Shown here in pieces: positions 23,250 through 32,747 of a stretch of DNA of 64,000 nucleotides (the first letter of the stretch is position 1; every line of letters begins with the position of its first letter). The notes under the pieces were generated by a model. That model was not told where the DNA came from, searched no databases, and saw nothing but the letters and a program-made list of their open reading frames with translations. Source of the stretch: Pontibacter ummariensis (GTDB lineage: Bacteria > Bacteroidota > Bacteroidia > Cytophagales > Hymenobacteraceae); the NCBI RefSeq assembly GCF_900188175.1, contig NZ_FZOQ01000017.1, positions 58,033 to 122,032 of the forward strand, read 5' to 3'. Made by a program: the position numbers and the translations under genes.

Positions 23250-25547
23250 TTACGCTTTCTTTTGTTTAAAGTATAAGTAAAAGGTAGTTCCTTCGTTCAG
23301 CTTACTCTCTATGTTGATGTAGCCGCCGTGGTTCGCCATTAGTCTGTTTACGATGTAAAGGCCCAGGCCGGAGCCCTGCACGTGGCTGTGGAAGCGCTTA
23401 AACATCTGGAACAGCTTGTTCTCGTGCTTGTTAATGTCGATGCCCAGGCCGTTGTCCTGTACCTGCAGTTCCACAAAGCGGCCCTTTTGTACGGACCTGA
23501 GCCAGACCTCCGGCACCCGCTGAAAATCACGGTATTTGATGGCGTTGCTAAGGAGGTTAAAGAGGATGCTCTTTAGGCTGGCGCGGGTAAAGTGCAGGGT
23601 AGGGGCACCGGAAAAGTCAGTGTGAATTTGGGCGCCGGTATCCTGCAGCATGTCCTGTATGCTTACTTTTACGTCTTCGGTCAGCTCCGCCAGGTTAACT
23701 TCCTCCAGGTTGCGGTGCTTTGTTTTCTGCACCTTTACCACCTCTGTTAGATCATGGATGGTGTTGTGGAGCTGCTGTAGGGACCGGTTAAAAAGCTCGA
23801 TCAGCTTCGGGGCGTCGGGGTCGCTGAAAGCGGCGTTCTGAACGAGCTCCTCAAAGATGCGGGCCATGTTCACGATGGGCAGCTTAAGGTCGTGGGAGGC
23901 GGTGTACACAAAGCTGTCGAGGTCCCGGTTAATGCGCTCCAGCTCCAGGTTCTTCTCCATGAGTTCTTCCTCCGCTTTTTTGTGGTCCTCTATGTCTGTA
24001 TGAGAGCCTACCCACATCCGAATGCGGTTATCAGCATCCCGTAGGGGAACGGCACGGGCCAGGAACCAGCGGTATGTTCCGTCCTGCGCAGAGCGCCACC
24101 GGTTCTCCGACATAAAATCTTCGCCGGTGGCAATGCAATGATGCCACTGAGCAGTGGTTCTCTCCAGGTCGTCGGGGTGTATAAAGCGCTGCCACCCCCA
24201 GTCTTTCATCTTATCCAGGTTTGCGCCCGTAAAGCTGTACCAGCGTTGGTTATAGTAGTCCACCAGGCCATCAGGAGTAGCCGTCCAGGTTAAGAGCGGC
24301 AAGGACTCCAACACCTGTTGCAGCCTGTTCATGGTAGCGGCCAGTTCCTGCTCTATCCGTTGCTTTTCGGTGATGTCCACCATCGCCCCCACCATGCGGG
24401 TAGCGGCTCCCTTGCTGTTGTGGATCACGAAGCCTTTGTCCAGTATTAACTTATAGGAGCCATCGGCACAACGGAAACGGTAGGTGCCCTCCCACAGCTC
24501 GCCGCCATTATGAATCACCGCATAAATGGAGCTTTCTATCTGCTGTAAGTCCTCCGGGTGCACGAAATTTAGCCAGGAGGCAACGGTAGGGTCTATCTCG
24601 CTTTCCTCATAACCAAAAAGCGTCTTATACCCCTCGTTCCACCAGATCATGTTGTCTTCCAGGTTCCAGTCCCAGACGACATCGTTCGTAGCCAGGGCGA
24701 TTCGTTGAAAACGCTCGTTTGCTTCCGCCAGCTGCCTTTCCCGCGCCTTATGTTTGCTTATGTCCACGGCAGATCCAATAACCCGCAAAGGATCCCCTGC
24801 GGCATCATAAACGATATACCCGTTGCTCAGCACATCGGCATAAGAGCCATCCAAACGGCGAAAGCGGAACTCCAGGGCAAAGGCTTTTTCCTTTGCCGCC
24901 ATGGCTTTCTTAAAAAGGCTTCTTACTCTTTCCTCATCGTCGGGATGGGTGCGCTCTGTCCACGCCTGAGTCTCCTGCTCCAGCTGCCCGTTCTGGGCAC
25001 CGAACAACTCTCTAAAAGATTCGCTCCAGGTAATGGTGCCTTGCTTCAGATCACAGTCCCAAATCGTGCCCCCTGCAGCCTCCGACAAGATCCGGAGGCT
25101 GTACTGTGCCTCATGGGCCTCCTGCTCATGCAGCGTCTGCGCGGTGATATCGCGCACTTCATGCAGGATCTGCTGCAACTCTCCTGTACTGTTCAGGATC
25201 GGGATGCTGTTCAGGCGCCAGTGATGTTCTTCGTATTTCCCTGCCTTGTTGAGGATATCGTAGCGCAGCGACGGGATGAGGTGGGGCTGTTTGTGTTTCA
25301 CAACGTGCAACAGCGAGTTCCTGATCGCGTCCGGTAGGCCTAGGCCTTTTAAGGTGGGGCTTTCCGGAAACACGTCGAACAGGTACTGCCCCACTACTCT
25401 GTCTCTGCTGGAATGGGTGGCCTGCAGGTAGCTGTCTGTTACGGCCGTTACGCACAGGTCTGGCGACAAAACCAGGTAAAGCCCGGGTAAGCTCTGGAAC
25501 AGTTGCCCAAAGTCTACAGCGGGTTGTGTGATAGTTGGTTGTTCCAT
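23250..25547 (-). CDS. Multi-PAS sensor histidine kinase
   Basis: About 765 residues from the ATG at 25547; an ATG 42 bases upstream would add a short hydrophobic tail and seems less likely. Four PAS/PAC modules follow one another (about 15-130, 140-265, 270-395 and 405-525), with typical motifs such as WSESFRELFG, WWNEGYKTLFGYEE and DYYNQRWYSFTG. The HisKA region has the phospho-accepting His in TASHDLKLPIVN (about residue 552). The ATPase domain has the N box NLLSNAIKY, VQDNGLGIDI and GSGLGLYIVNRL. No membrane helix is seen, so it senses inside the cell. It is cotranscribed with a single-domain response regulator. Confidence 0.94.
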   Translation of the reverse strand: MEQPTITQPAVDFGQLFQSLPGLYLVLSPDLCVTAVTDSYLQATHSSRDRVVGQYLFDVFPESPTLKGLGLPDAIRNSLLHVVKHKQPHLIPSLRYDILNKAGKYEEHHWRLNSIPILNSTGELQQILHEVRDITAQTLHEQEAHEAQYSLRILSEAAGGTIWDCDLKQGTITWSESFRELFGAQNGQLEQETQAWTERTHPDDEERVRSLFKKAMAAKEKAFALEFRFRRLDGSYADVLSNGYIVYDAAGDPLRVIGSAVDISKHKARERQLAEANERFQRIALATNDVVWDWNLEDNMIWWNEGYKTLFGYEESEIDPTVASWLNFVHPEDLQQIESSIYAVIHNGGELWEGTYRFRCADGSYKLILDKGFVIHNSKGAATRMVGAMVDITEKQRIEQELAATMNRLQQVLESLPLLTWTATPDGLVDYYNQRWYSFTGANLDKMKDWGWQRFIHPDDLERTTAQWHHCIATGEDFMSENRWRSAQDGTYRWFLARAVPLRDADNRIRMWVGSHTDIEDHKKAEEELMEKNLELERINRDLDSFVYTASHDLKLPIVNMARIFEELVQNAAFSDPDAPKLIELFNRSLQQLHNTIHDLTEVVKVQKTKHRNLEEVNLAELTEDVKVSIQDMLQDTGAQIHTDFSGAPTLHFTRASLKSILFNLLSNAIKYRDFQRVPEVWLRSVQKGRFVELQVQDNGLGIDINKHENKLFQMFKRFHSHVQGSGLGLYIVNRLMANHGGYINIESKLNEGTTFYLYFKQKKA

Positions 25548-25889
25548 GGAGGGGATAGAAAAGCTTAGGCTTAGGTAAAGATAGTACACAAAAACGTAAC
25601 AAAACGTTATGAACAGGGCAGCGGAAAGGGCTACAGGTGGTGTTGTGCTAGTCGTGCCGGCTTAGGTGCGAAGGTGCTATATCCTATTCTATCACGATAC
25701 AAAGTTAAAAGAGGATGTATAAGCTTTCTACGTTTCTTTTAGGGGCAGGTATAGGGAAGGGGCTAAAACGGAAGTAGCAGTACGACCATCATAAGCGGTC
25801 ACAAAAAACAAGCGGGCCCCGCGCAATTGCACGGGGCCCGCTTGTGTGCTTTTAGAACTATAAGCTATCTGCTGTAGTTCTGGCTCTTA
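25548..25889. other. Intergenic region with one terminator
   Basis: Apart from the hairpin at 25809-25844, I see no gene in this gap upstream of the sensor kinase. A clear promoter box was not found. Confidence 0.5.
25809..25844 (-). terminator. Terminator of the small Glu/Val-rich lipoprotein gene
   Basis: Very stable arms CAAGCGGGCCCCG (25809-25821) and CGGGGCCCGCTTG (25832-25844), 45 bases beyond the stop codon at 25890. Confidence 0.75.
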
Positions 25890-26105
25890 TTAGTGAGCAG
25901 CTTCCTCAGTAGCAGGAGCCTCCTCAACAACAGTTGAGTCAACTACAACCTCTTCCTCTACAACTGGAGCCTCTTCAACAACTGGAGCCTCTTCAACAAC
26001 TTCAGTTTCTACAGCTTCAGCCTCAGTAGTAGCAGCTTCTTCGTTGCAAGCAGTGAAAGCAGTAAGAGCAAGAGCTACGATAGCGAATTGGAATAAATTT
26101 TTCAT
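25890..26105 (-). CDS. Small acidic lipoprotein with Val/Glu/Pro repeats
   Basis: The 71-residue protein has a lipoprotein signal (MKNLFQFAIVALALTAFTAC, lipid Cys20). The mature 52 residues contain almost only Glu, Val, Ala, Thr and Pro, with the unit VVEEAP repeated four times (VVEEAP at about 36, 42, 58 and a variant VVEEEV between). It is strongly negatively charged and likely extended. Similar tiny lipoproteins are common in Bacteroidota and have no assigned role. A long AT-rich leader and a strong terminator suggest a well-expressed monocistronic transcript. Confidence 0.75.
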   Translation of the reverse strand: MKNLFQFAIVALALTAFTACNEEAATTEAEAVETEVVEEAPVVEEAPVVEEEVVVDSTVVEEAPATEEAAH

Positions 26106-26409
26106 TTTTGTGTTAGTGATTAAGTGTTTTGGTCTCGATTTTGACCTTCATACACAAACAGGCCAGAGGTAACCCGGCTTTTTTAAAAAGTTTAAAATTA
26201 TTTTTTAGGAGGGCTACCTTACACCCTATAACCATGTTGTAAAAACTGGAATATAAACACTAGCCGGTAGTACAAAGCTGCTAATAGGAGAGCAAAGTGT
26301 TAGGCAAGCAAAGCCTTTGAACTCTTGAAACGACTAGAGCCTCTACGCCTGCAGGTACAGTGACAGAAAAAAGCCCTAACCGAGAAAAACGGTTAGGGCT
26401 TTTTTTTGA
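26106..26409. other. Intergenic region, AT-rich leader of lipoprotein gene and mfd terminator
   Basis: The first 120 bases are AT-rich and are the probable promoter region of the small lipoprotein gene, although I find no exact TAnnTTTG box. The last 45 bases hold the mfd terminator. No gene is visible. Confidence 0.5.
26367..26405 (-). terminator. Terminator of mfd
   Basis: Arms AAAAAAGCCCTAACCG (26367-26382) and CGGTTAGGGCTTTTTT (26390-26405), just after the mfd stop codon. Confidence 0.9.
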
Positions 26410-29400
26410 CTAGATCGTCACATTGATGGCAATGCCGAAGCCTTCGAACACTTCCTTCGCGTCGGCGAGGCTTTGAATGTCCTCCACGATCACGATCAGC
26501 TTGTGCTTGGACTCCTTTAAACGGGAGCGGCGCGGGTGCTGCTGCACGTACTTCAGGATATTGCCAAAAGTGTCGGATTGGAAGTACTTGTCGTTGTTCT
26601 CGCTTGGCAGATAACCTTTCATCACCTCTTTTTTAATGGTCAGCTTCTCGAAGCCCAGCTGCTGGGCCTGCCAGCGCAGCTTCACGATCTCCACGAGCTG
26701 CTGCACGGCCTCTGGTAAAGGACCAAAGCGGTCTACGATGCTATCGCGCAACTTCTCCAGCTCCTCGAGGTCTTTCGTGCTGTCAAGCTTGCTGTAAAGG
26801 TTCAGGCGCTCAGAGATATTGCTCACATACCAGTCCGGTATCAGCACTTCCATATCCGTCTCGATCGTACACTCGCGTACCGGCTCCACAAACTGCTCCA
26901 GGTTGTCGCCCAGGAATAGCTCCCTGAACTCTGTTTCTTTCAGCTCTTTAATCGCGTCATCCAGCACCTGGTGGTACATCTCAAAGCCGAGGTCAGTGAT
27001 GAAGCCCGTCTGCTCACCCCCCAGTAAGTTACCTGCTCCGCGGATGTCCAGGTCGCGCATGGCAATCTTAAAGCCTTCGCCGAGGTCGGAGAATTCTTCC
27101 AGCGTGCTCAGGCGCTTGCGGGCATCCGAAGGCAGCCCGGCCACAGGTGGTGTTAACAGGTAGCAGAAAGCCTTTTTGTTCGAGCGGCCCACGCGGCCAC
27201 GCATCTGGTGCAGGTCGGACAGGCCGAACATGTGCGCCCGGTTGATGATGATGGTATTGGCATTTTCGATGTCCAGCCCCGACTCGATAATGTTGGTGCT
27301 GACCAGCACATCGTACTCGCCGTTCACAAACTTCATCATGCGCTTCTCCAACTTTTCTGGCTCCATCTGCCCGTGGGCATACGTAACCTTGCAGTCCGGT
27401 ACGTGGCGCAGGATCATAGCGGCAATTTCCTCGATGTCCTTAATGCGGTTGTGCACGAAGAACACTTGTCCGCCACGCTTCATCTCATAGACAATGGCGT
27501 CACGGATAAGCGCCTCATCAAACACGTGCAGTTCGGTTTTTACCGGCTGGCGGTTTGGCGGCGGCGTGGCGATCACGGAAAGGTCGCGGGCACCCATCAG
27601 GGAGAAGTGCAGTGTGCGGGGGATAGGCGTGGCGGTGAGCGTGAGCGTGTCCACGTTGATCTTCATCTCCTTCAGTTTCTCCTTTGTCTTTACCCCAAAC
27701 TTCTGCTCCTCATCGATGATCATCAGCCCAAGGTCTTTGAACTTCACGTCCTTGCTCACGATACGGTGTGTACCGATCAGGATGTCGATCTTTCCCTCTG
27801 CCAGTCGTTTTAGGGTCTCTTTCGTGTCCTTGGCTGTCTTAAAGCGGTTCACATAGTCTACGGTAACCGGAAACTGCTCCAAGCGGTCGCGGAAGGTGCG
27901 GTAGTGCTGCATGGCCAGGATGGTGGTAGGCACGAGTACGGCCACTTGTTTACCGTCGCACGCTGCTTTAAAGGCGGCACGAATGGCAATCTCCGTTTTA
28001 CCGAAGCCCACATCACCGCAAACAAGGCGGTCCATGGGGTGTGGCTGCTCCATGTCGGCTTTCACATCCTCCGTAGACTTCGCCTGGTCCGGCGTGTCCT
28101 CATAGATAAACGAGGACTCCAGTTCAGCCTGCAGAAAACCGTCCTTAGAGTAGGCATAACCTGGTGCGGCCTTACGCTTGGCATAAAGGCTGATGAGCTC
28201 GTGGGCAATGTCTTTTACCTTGCTCTTAACTTTCTTCTTCTTGTTCTCCCACTCCGGCGAGCCCAGTTTGCTCATGCTTGGCGGGCCGCCCTCTTTGCCG
28301 CTGTACTTGCTGATTTTGTGCAGCGCGTGGATGTTCACGTACAGCAGATCATCGTCGCGGTACACCAGGCGTATTGCTTCCTGCAGGCGGCCTCCCACTT
28401 CCACTTTCTCCAGTCCGGCAAAGCGGCCGATGCCGTAGTCTACGTGCGTGACGTAGTCACCAGGCTGCAGCGAACGCAGCTCTTTCAGTGTCATGGCCTT
28501 GGTCTTGGAGTGCCCTTCCTTGGCTTTGTGCTGGTAGAACCGGTCGAACAGCTGGTGATCAGTATAGCAGGTAATCTTCAGGGTCTGGTCGATGAAGCCT
28601 TCGCGCAGGGAGATAGGCAGGTGCTGGAAACGCACGTCATGGTCCAGTTCATCAAAGATCATCGTCAGGCGGTTGATCTGGCGCGGAGAATCCGTGGCAA
28701 TCAGGTTCACAAAGCCAGCGCCCTGTTGCTCGTGCAGGTCTTTTACCAGTCGCTGGAAATCCTTGTTAAAGGATGGCTGTGGCTTGGCCTGTAGCTGTAT
28801 CACCTCGGCACTACGGTAATGAAAGCGCTTGCCTATCTCTACCACGTTAAAGCCTTCGAGCAGCTGTTTAAACTGCTTCTGCGTCTGGAAAAGCTGCTCC
28901 GGGTCCGATACGATCTGCGTGCCCCCGCTGCTGGCCATCATCTTCTCGAAGTTATGGGACGCCTTCTCGAAGTACTCCTCAATCACGTCCAGCGTCTGGC
29001 GCACGTCCTTGAACCAAAGCGTCGTGTTATCTGGCAGGAAGTCGAGGAAAGCCTCACGTGTTTCCTGCAGCAGTTTCGTTTGCACGTTCGGGATGATGGA
29101 AATTGCCCGCTTCGTCTCTACCGATAGCTGCGTATCAGGATCGAAGGTGCGGATGCTCTCGATCTCGTCGCCGAAAAGCTCGATACGGTAAGGCAGGTCA
29201 TTGGCGTAGGAGTATACATCCACGATGCCCCCGCGCACCGCGTACTGGCCCGCCTCGTACACGAATTCCGTGCGCTCAAAACCGTACTCAGCCAGCATCT
29301 CGCTCAGGAAAGCGGTGTCCAGCTTTTCGCCAATTTTAGCGCCCAAGGTATTCTCGACTAGCGACTTTTTATTGATCACCTTCTCTGTCAGTGCCTCCGG

Positions 29401-29781
29401 GTACGTCACGATCAACTCGCCTTTGCCTGTTTTCTGGTTCAGGCGGTTCAGTACCTCCGCCCGCATCAGGATATTGGCGTTCTCGGTGTCGTCGAAGCTG
29501 TAAGGGCGCTTATAGGAGGTCGGGAAAAGCAGGATTTCCTTCTCTTCGCCAAGCAGGTTCTTCAGGTCCGTATAGAAATAGGCTGCCTCCTCCTTGTCAT
29601 GCATCACGAAGAGTTGGTGCCCGTAATTCAGGGTATAAACCGCCGAGGATAGCACGGCATCTAGGCTACCTGATAGCCCTTTAAGCTGAAGGCGGTAAGG
29701 TTTATCTGTCTTTAGCCGCTCGGCAATGGTTTGCACCATGCTGTCGAGGCGGTAAAGCTCTAAGAAATCTTTAACTTTCAA
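26410..29781 (-). CDS. mfd: Transcription-repair coupling factor
   Basis: Mfd removes RNA polymerase stalled at DNA damage and recruits UvrA. The 1123-residue protein shows the UvrB-like N-terminal part, the RNA polymerase-interacting (CarD-like) domain with GDYVTHVDYGIGRFAGLEKV, and a superfamily 2 helicase with Walker A GDVGFGKTE (about 585), DEEQ box IIDEEQKFGV (about 690), TATPIPRTL and QMRGRVGRSNKKAFCYLL. The C-terminal TRCF domain contains LNLYSKLDSTKDLEELEKL. Length and order are normal. It is monocistronic. Confidence 0.97.
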   Translation of the reverse strand: MKVKDFLELYRLDSMVQTIAERLKTDKPYRLQLKGLSGSLDAVLSSAVYTLNYGHQLFVMHDKEEAAYFYTDLKNLLGEEKEILLFPTSYKRPYSFDDTENANILMRAEVLNRLNQKTGKGELIVTYPEALTEKVINKKSLVENTLGAKIGEKLDTAFLSEMLAEYGFERTEFVYEAGQYAVRGGIVDVYSYANDLPYRIELFGDEIESIRTFDPDTQLSVETKRAISIIPNVQTKLLQETREAFLDFLPDNTTLWFKDVRQTLDVIEEYFEKASHNFEKMMASSGGTQIVSDPEQLFQTQKQFKQLLEGFNVVEIGKRFHYRSAEVIQLQAKPQPSFNKDFQRLVKDLHEQQGAGFVNLIATDSPRQINRLTMIFDELDHDVRFQHLPISLREGFIDQTLKITCYTDHQLFDRFYQHKAKEGHSKTKAMTLKELRSLQPGDYVTHVDYGIGRFAGLEKVEVGGRLQEAIRLVYRDDDLLYVNIHALHKISKYSGKEGGPPSMSKLGSPEWENKKKKVKSKVKDIAHELISLYAKRKAAPGYAYSKDGFLQAELESSFIYEDTPDQAKSTEDVKADMEQPHPMDRLVCGDVGFGKTEIAIRAAFKAACDGKQVAVLVPTTILAMQHYRTFRDRLEQFPVTVDYVNRFKTAKDTKETLKRLAEGKIDILIGTHRIVSKDVKFKDLGLMIIDEEQKFGVKTKEKLKEMKINVDTLTLTATPIPRTLHFSLMGARDLSVIATPPPNRQPVKTELHVFDEALIRDAIVYEMKRGGQVFFVHNRIKDIEEIAAMILRHVPDCKVTYAHGQMEPEKLEKRMMKFVNGEYDVLVSTNIIESGLDIENANTIIINRAHMFGLSDLHQMRGRVGRSNKKAFCYLLTPPVAGLPSDARKRLSTLEEFSDLGEGFKIAMRDLDIRGAGNLLGGEQTGFITDLGFEMYHQVLDDAIKELKETEFRELFLGDNLEQFVEPVRECTIETDMEVLIPDWYVSNISERLNLYSKLDSTKDLEELEKLRDSIVDRFGPLPEAVQQLVEIVKLRWQAQQLGFEKLTIKKEVMKGYLPSENNDKYFQSDTFGNILKYVQQHPRRSRLKESKHKLIVIVEDIQSLADAKEVFEGFGIAINVTI

Positions 29782-30149
29782 GGTATTCTGTTTTAAGACA
29801 TGTTAACCAACCTGACAAAACACGCAAAACAGCTTTAAGCTATAGCTCTTTTATTCGCTATTGCCTAAAGCTCTTTTGAACTATCGTGCTCTGTCGTTTA
29901 TAGTTCTTCTATACAAAGATACTATAACTTAATATCTTATTCAGAACAGCATGCAGGAGGAGAAGGTTGCGGGGGAGGGAAGGGAATAAGTACTTATTGC
30001 AGGGGCTAATAAGCTTTGGCTTTCAGGAAGCGATAGCATCAGCACTCTTTTGATGGGGCCTAGGCGTTCAGGCAAAAGCGGTTCCTGCTTCTGCCCTAAA
30101 TTCTTAGCCTAAACTAAAGCATAGCAGCTTAAGTAATTCTCCGGCATCC
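29782..30149. other. Intergenic region upstream of mfd
   Basis: It carries the likely mfd promoter (29914-29921). No gene was recognised. The VOC gene ends at 30150 without a clear hairpin. Confidence 0.5.
29914..29921 (-). promoter_or_regulatory. Candidate -7 box of mfd
   Basis: The minus strand reads TATCTTTG, an exact TAnnTTTG box. Upstream at 20 bases only TGA is found in place of TTG. The leader to mfd would be about 130 bases. Confidence 0.35.
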
Positions 30150-30617
30150 CTATTTCCCAGGCCTGTCGTTGTTGATCTCGATCCAGTGCCCGTCTGGGTC
30201 CTGGAAATAAATCTGCTTCACACCGTCCACGCGAACAGTAGGGGCTTTGGCGGTACCCGGCCAGTTTGTGTACTCGATCTGGTGTTTGTCGAGGTTGGCG
30301 ATAAAGTCCTCTATGGACGCAACACTAAAGCACAAGTGGTCATTTTTATCGCGGGGGATGTTCTGAGTGGCTCCCTGTATCAGGTGCAGCTGCCCTGCGC
30401 TGCCAAGCGTAAACCAGGTATGCCGGCCATCGTGAAAGGGCTCGGGTATTTTCTCTAGCTGCAGTACGTTTTCATAAAAGTCTGTGCTCTGCCCGAGGTC
30501 TTGTACGTAGATGGCAATGTGGTTGAGCATAAGCGGGGAGGATTTTGCCTGAGCGTTTGCAGAGTGGACTGCAAATCCTAGCAGACAGATGATGAGAGTA
30601 ATAGAGAACTTTTTCAT
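30150..30617 (-). CDS. Exported VOC (glyoxalase/bleomycin-resistance fold) protein
   Basis: 155 residues with an N-terminal signal peptide (cleavage after SANAQA). The mature part is one VOC domain: LNHIAIYVQDLGQSTDFYENVLQL with the first metal His, then RHTWFTLGS, HLCFSV and a C-terminal QDPDGHWIEI with the metal Glu. VOC proteins bind a metal and act as lyases, isomerases or dioxygenases. The substrate is unknown. Export to the periplasm is unusual for the fold and seems typical of a Bacteroidota subgroup. Confidence 0.85.
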   Translation of the reverse strand: MKKFSITLIICLLGFAVHSANAQAKSSPLMLNHIAIYVQDLGQSTDFYENVLQLEKIPEPFHDGRHTWFTLGSAGQLHLIQGATQNIPRDKNDHLCFSVASIEDFIANLDKHQIEYTNWPGTAKAPTVRVDGVKQIYFQDPDGHWIEINNDRPGK

Positions 30618-30921
30618 ATAATAAGTTAAATGGGTGGGCTGATCAGGTTAAGTATAGTAAGGTCACAAGCCGGATTGGGGCGCATTAACATCTACTACAG
30701 GCTCAACTTCGGCCTGAGTCGTTTCCTAAGTTAATGAAAATGAAGAATGCTGTAGCAGAAAGTAAGGTCTTCGTTCGTTTTTCAGCAGTACTGTTAACTT
30801 ATTTTTACCTTAGCCCGTCGCGGAGAGCACAAGCAAACAAATCTATTGCTTATTCGTTCGGCCAAAGTGCTTGATGCGGATACCCCTGTAATTACAATCC
30901 TGATATTACACTATTTACACT
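30618..30921. other. Divergent intergenic region
   Basis: Between the VOC gene and the methyltransferase gene, AT-rich near the centre. I found no exact promoter box, hairpin or small ORF. Confidence 0.4.
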
Positions 30922-31791
30922 ATGAAAAAAGTTGGTTTTTACGTGGATAACCTGGTAAAGCGGGTGCTAAACTACGGTAAGTTTAAAAACAGTTTCCTGA
31001 AGCGGCTACCGCAGCAGTTTCATGGTGCAGCCAAACTGCTGTACTACCACACCTTTACAGAGGAGGAAAAGAAGCTCGCCAGCGAGATTGAGCGCTTTCG
31101 CTCCCAGATACCTGCCTTAAGTACCGCAAAAGAGATTTACAGCTATACTTCGCCACACTCCAACACCTTTAAAACAGATGAAGAAGGCAAGGCTTTACCA
31201 GGAGAGTATACAGGGAACTCGGTAGAGGCGCACATGAAAACCGGCTCCTCCACCTTTCATGGTATTTTGCTGCGCCGTATTGTAGCGGGAGCAGGCGTAA
31301 AAAGAATCCTGGAACTAGGCACCAACACGGGCTTTTCCGGCTGCTACTTTTTATCGGTGCCCGGAACGGAACTGGTCACTATAGAAGGCTCGGCTGCCCT
31401 GTGTGAGATCGCGAAACTCAACATGGATCGGATATCGGACAAGCACCGCATCATGAACATGCTCTTTGATGAGGCGATCGATGTGCTACTTAAAGAGAAA
31501 GCTTCTTTTGACTGTGTCTTCATAGATGGGCAGCACGAGCAGAAAGCCACCTTGCATTACACCCAACGGGTACTCCCCTTGCTAAAGCCCGGTGCCCTTA
31601 TTGTGCACGACGATATTTACTGGTCAGAGGACATGCACCAGGCTTGGCAAAAGATGGTGCAGGACCCTACGTTCTCCCAAACGGTGGATCTCTTCTATAA
31701 AGGGGTTTGCGTGTTGGGCGATGGACCGAAAGCACACTATGACATGGGAGAGTGCCTGCCCAGGCCAGAGGTGTTCCGGAAGAACTGGTAG
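30922..31791 (+). CDS. Class I SAM-dependent methyltransferase (O-methyltransferase-like)
   Basis: The 289-residue protein has motif I ILELGTNTGFSGCYFL (about 133-148), acidic motif II LVTIEG, and VFIDGQHEQKATLHYTQRVLPLLKPGALIVHDD, a layout seen in catechol-type O-methyltransferases of the class I fold. The substrate is unknown. It has no signal peptide. It is convergent with a HAD gene, with no visible terminator between them. Confidence 0.85.
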   Translation: MKKVGFYVDNLVKRVLNYGKFKNSFLKRLPQQFHGAAKLLYYHTFTEEEKKLASEIERFRSQIPALSTAKEIYSYTSPHSNTFKTDEEGKALPGEYTGNSVEAHMKTGSSTFHGILLRRIVAGAGVKRILELGTNTGFSGCYFLSVPGTELVTIEGSAALCEIAKLNMDRISDKHRIMNMLFDEAIDVLLKEKASFDCVFIDGQHEQKATLHYTQRVLPLLKPGALIVHDDIYWSEDMHQAWQKMVQDPTFSQTVDLFYKGVCVLGDGPKAHYDMGECLPRPEVFRKNW

Positions 31792-31821
31792 CAGGAACAG
31801 TGCTACTGGTAACCGGAAGAA

Positions 31822-32514
31822 CTATTCCTCCAGCTGTATTAGCTTGTCGGCCAGGTCGGAGAGGGTGGGTGCGGTTAGTTCCGGTTCGGGGGCCAGCGGG
31901 TAAAGCGTATGCCCGGGGCGGGCGATAAAGGCTGCGCGGGCACCTGCGCGGGTGGCTCCTGCCATGTCCCAGCCGTGCGCAGCAACCATCATCAGGTTTT
32001 CCAGCTTCACGCCAAACTTGTCTGCCGCATACTGGTACGGGCTGGGGTGTGGCTTAAACTTCTCCACGCTGTCCACGCTCAGGGTATCTTCGAAGAAATC
32101 CTTCAGGCCTACCTTCTCGAGGTGTGGGATTCCTGTCTTGGCAGGAGAGTTTGTGAGGGTTGCCAGCCTAAACCCGGCCTGCTGTAGCTTCTCTAGGCCA
32201 GGAACCACATCTGGGTGCGGTTTGGAGGCATTCACCATGGTCACCAGTTCTTTTTGCTTTTCCTCCGGCACATCCTGCCCCGTCATTTTCGCTGTCATGC
32301 GCATTACAGCCTGCCCTACCTCACTGAAGTCGTGGTACTGGCCTGTCACGCTTTCCACAAGCGAGTACTCCAGCAATTGGGCAAACCATAACTTGAAAGC
32401 CAGTTCGTTGTTAAAGGCTTTGTTTACCGCCTGTTGCATGTCGGAGAGGTCCAGTAGGGTCTCGTTCACGTCAAAAAGTAACAAGGCCGGGCGTTTGTTC
32501 GGTGTATGCTGCAT
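31822..32514 (-). CDS. Haloacid dehalogenase type II (HAD superfamily)
   Basis: The 230-residue HAD hydrolase has motif I LLFDVNETLLDL with the nucleophilic Asp, a helical cap, motif II LTNSPAKTG, the Lys motif VEKFKPHPSPYQYAA, and motif IV MVAAHGWDMAGATRAGARAAFI. The pattern and length match (S)-2-haloacid dehalogenases. Many such annotated enzymes act on other substrates, so the activity is not certain. Confidence 0.88.
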   Translation of the reverse strand: MQHTPNKRPALLLFDVNETLLDLSDMQQAVNKAFNNELAFKLWFAQLLEYSLVESVTGQYHDFSEVGQAVMRMTAKMTGQDVPEEKQKELVTMVNASKPHPDVVPGLEKLQQAGFRLATLTNSPAKTGIPHLEKVGLKDFFEDTLSVDSVEKFKPHPSPYQYAADKFGVKLENLMMVAAHGWDMAGATRAGARAAFIARPGHTLYPLAPEPELTAPTLSDLADKLIQLEE

Positions 32515-32747
32515 CTGCTGTCTTATTAAAAGTGTTCTGGTGTCTGCATACGAACAGCTCCGTTAATCCGGTGGTAACGGAGTATGAATTTACGTGAAGG
32601 GAAGAGCTGGGGTAGTGGCTGGGAGGCTTTGGAGGGACAGCAGTTTACCTGTTGTTCGGCTGCGTCGAGGGAAAGCACAGGTATCTGTTCAGCCGGCGCG
32701 GCGTATACAAAACCTGACTTTTTCATAGCCCTCGCAATCTGACACGT

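Noticed and set aside
27904..28794. Plus-strand frame of 296 codons
   Set aside because: Complement of mfd; no family features.
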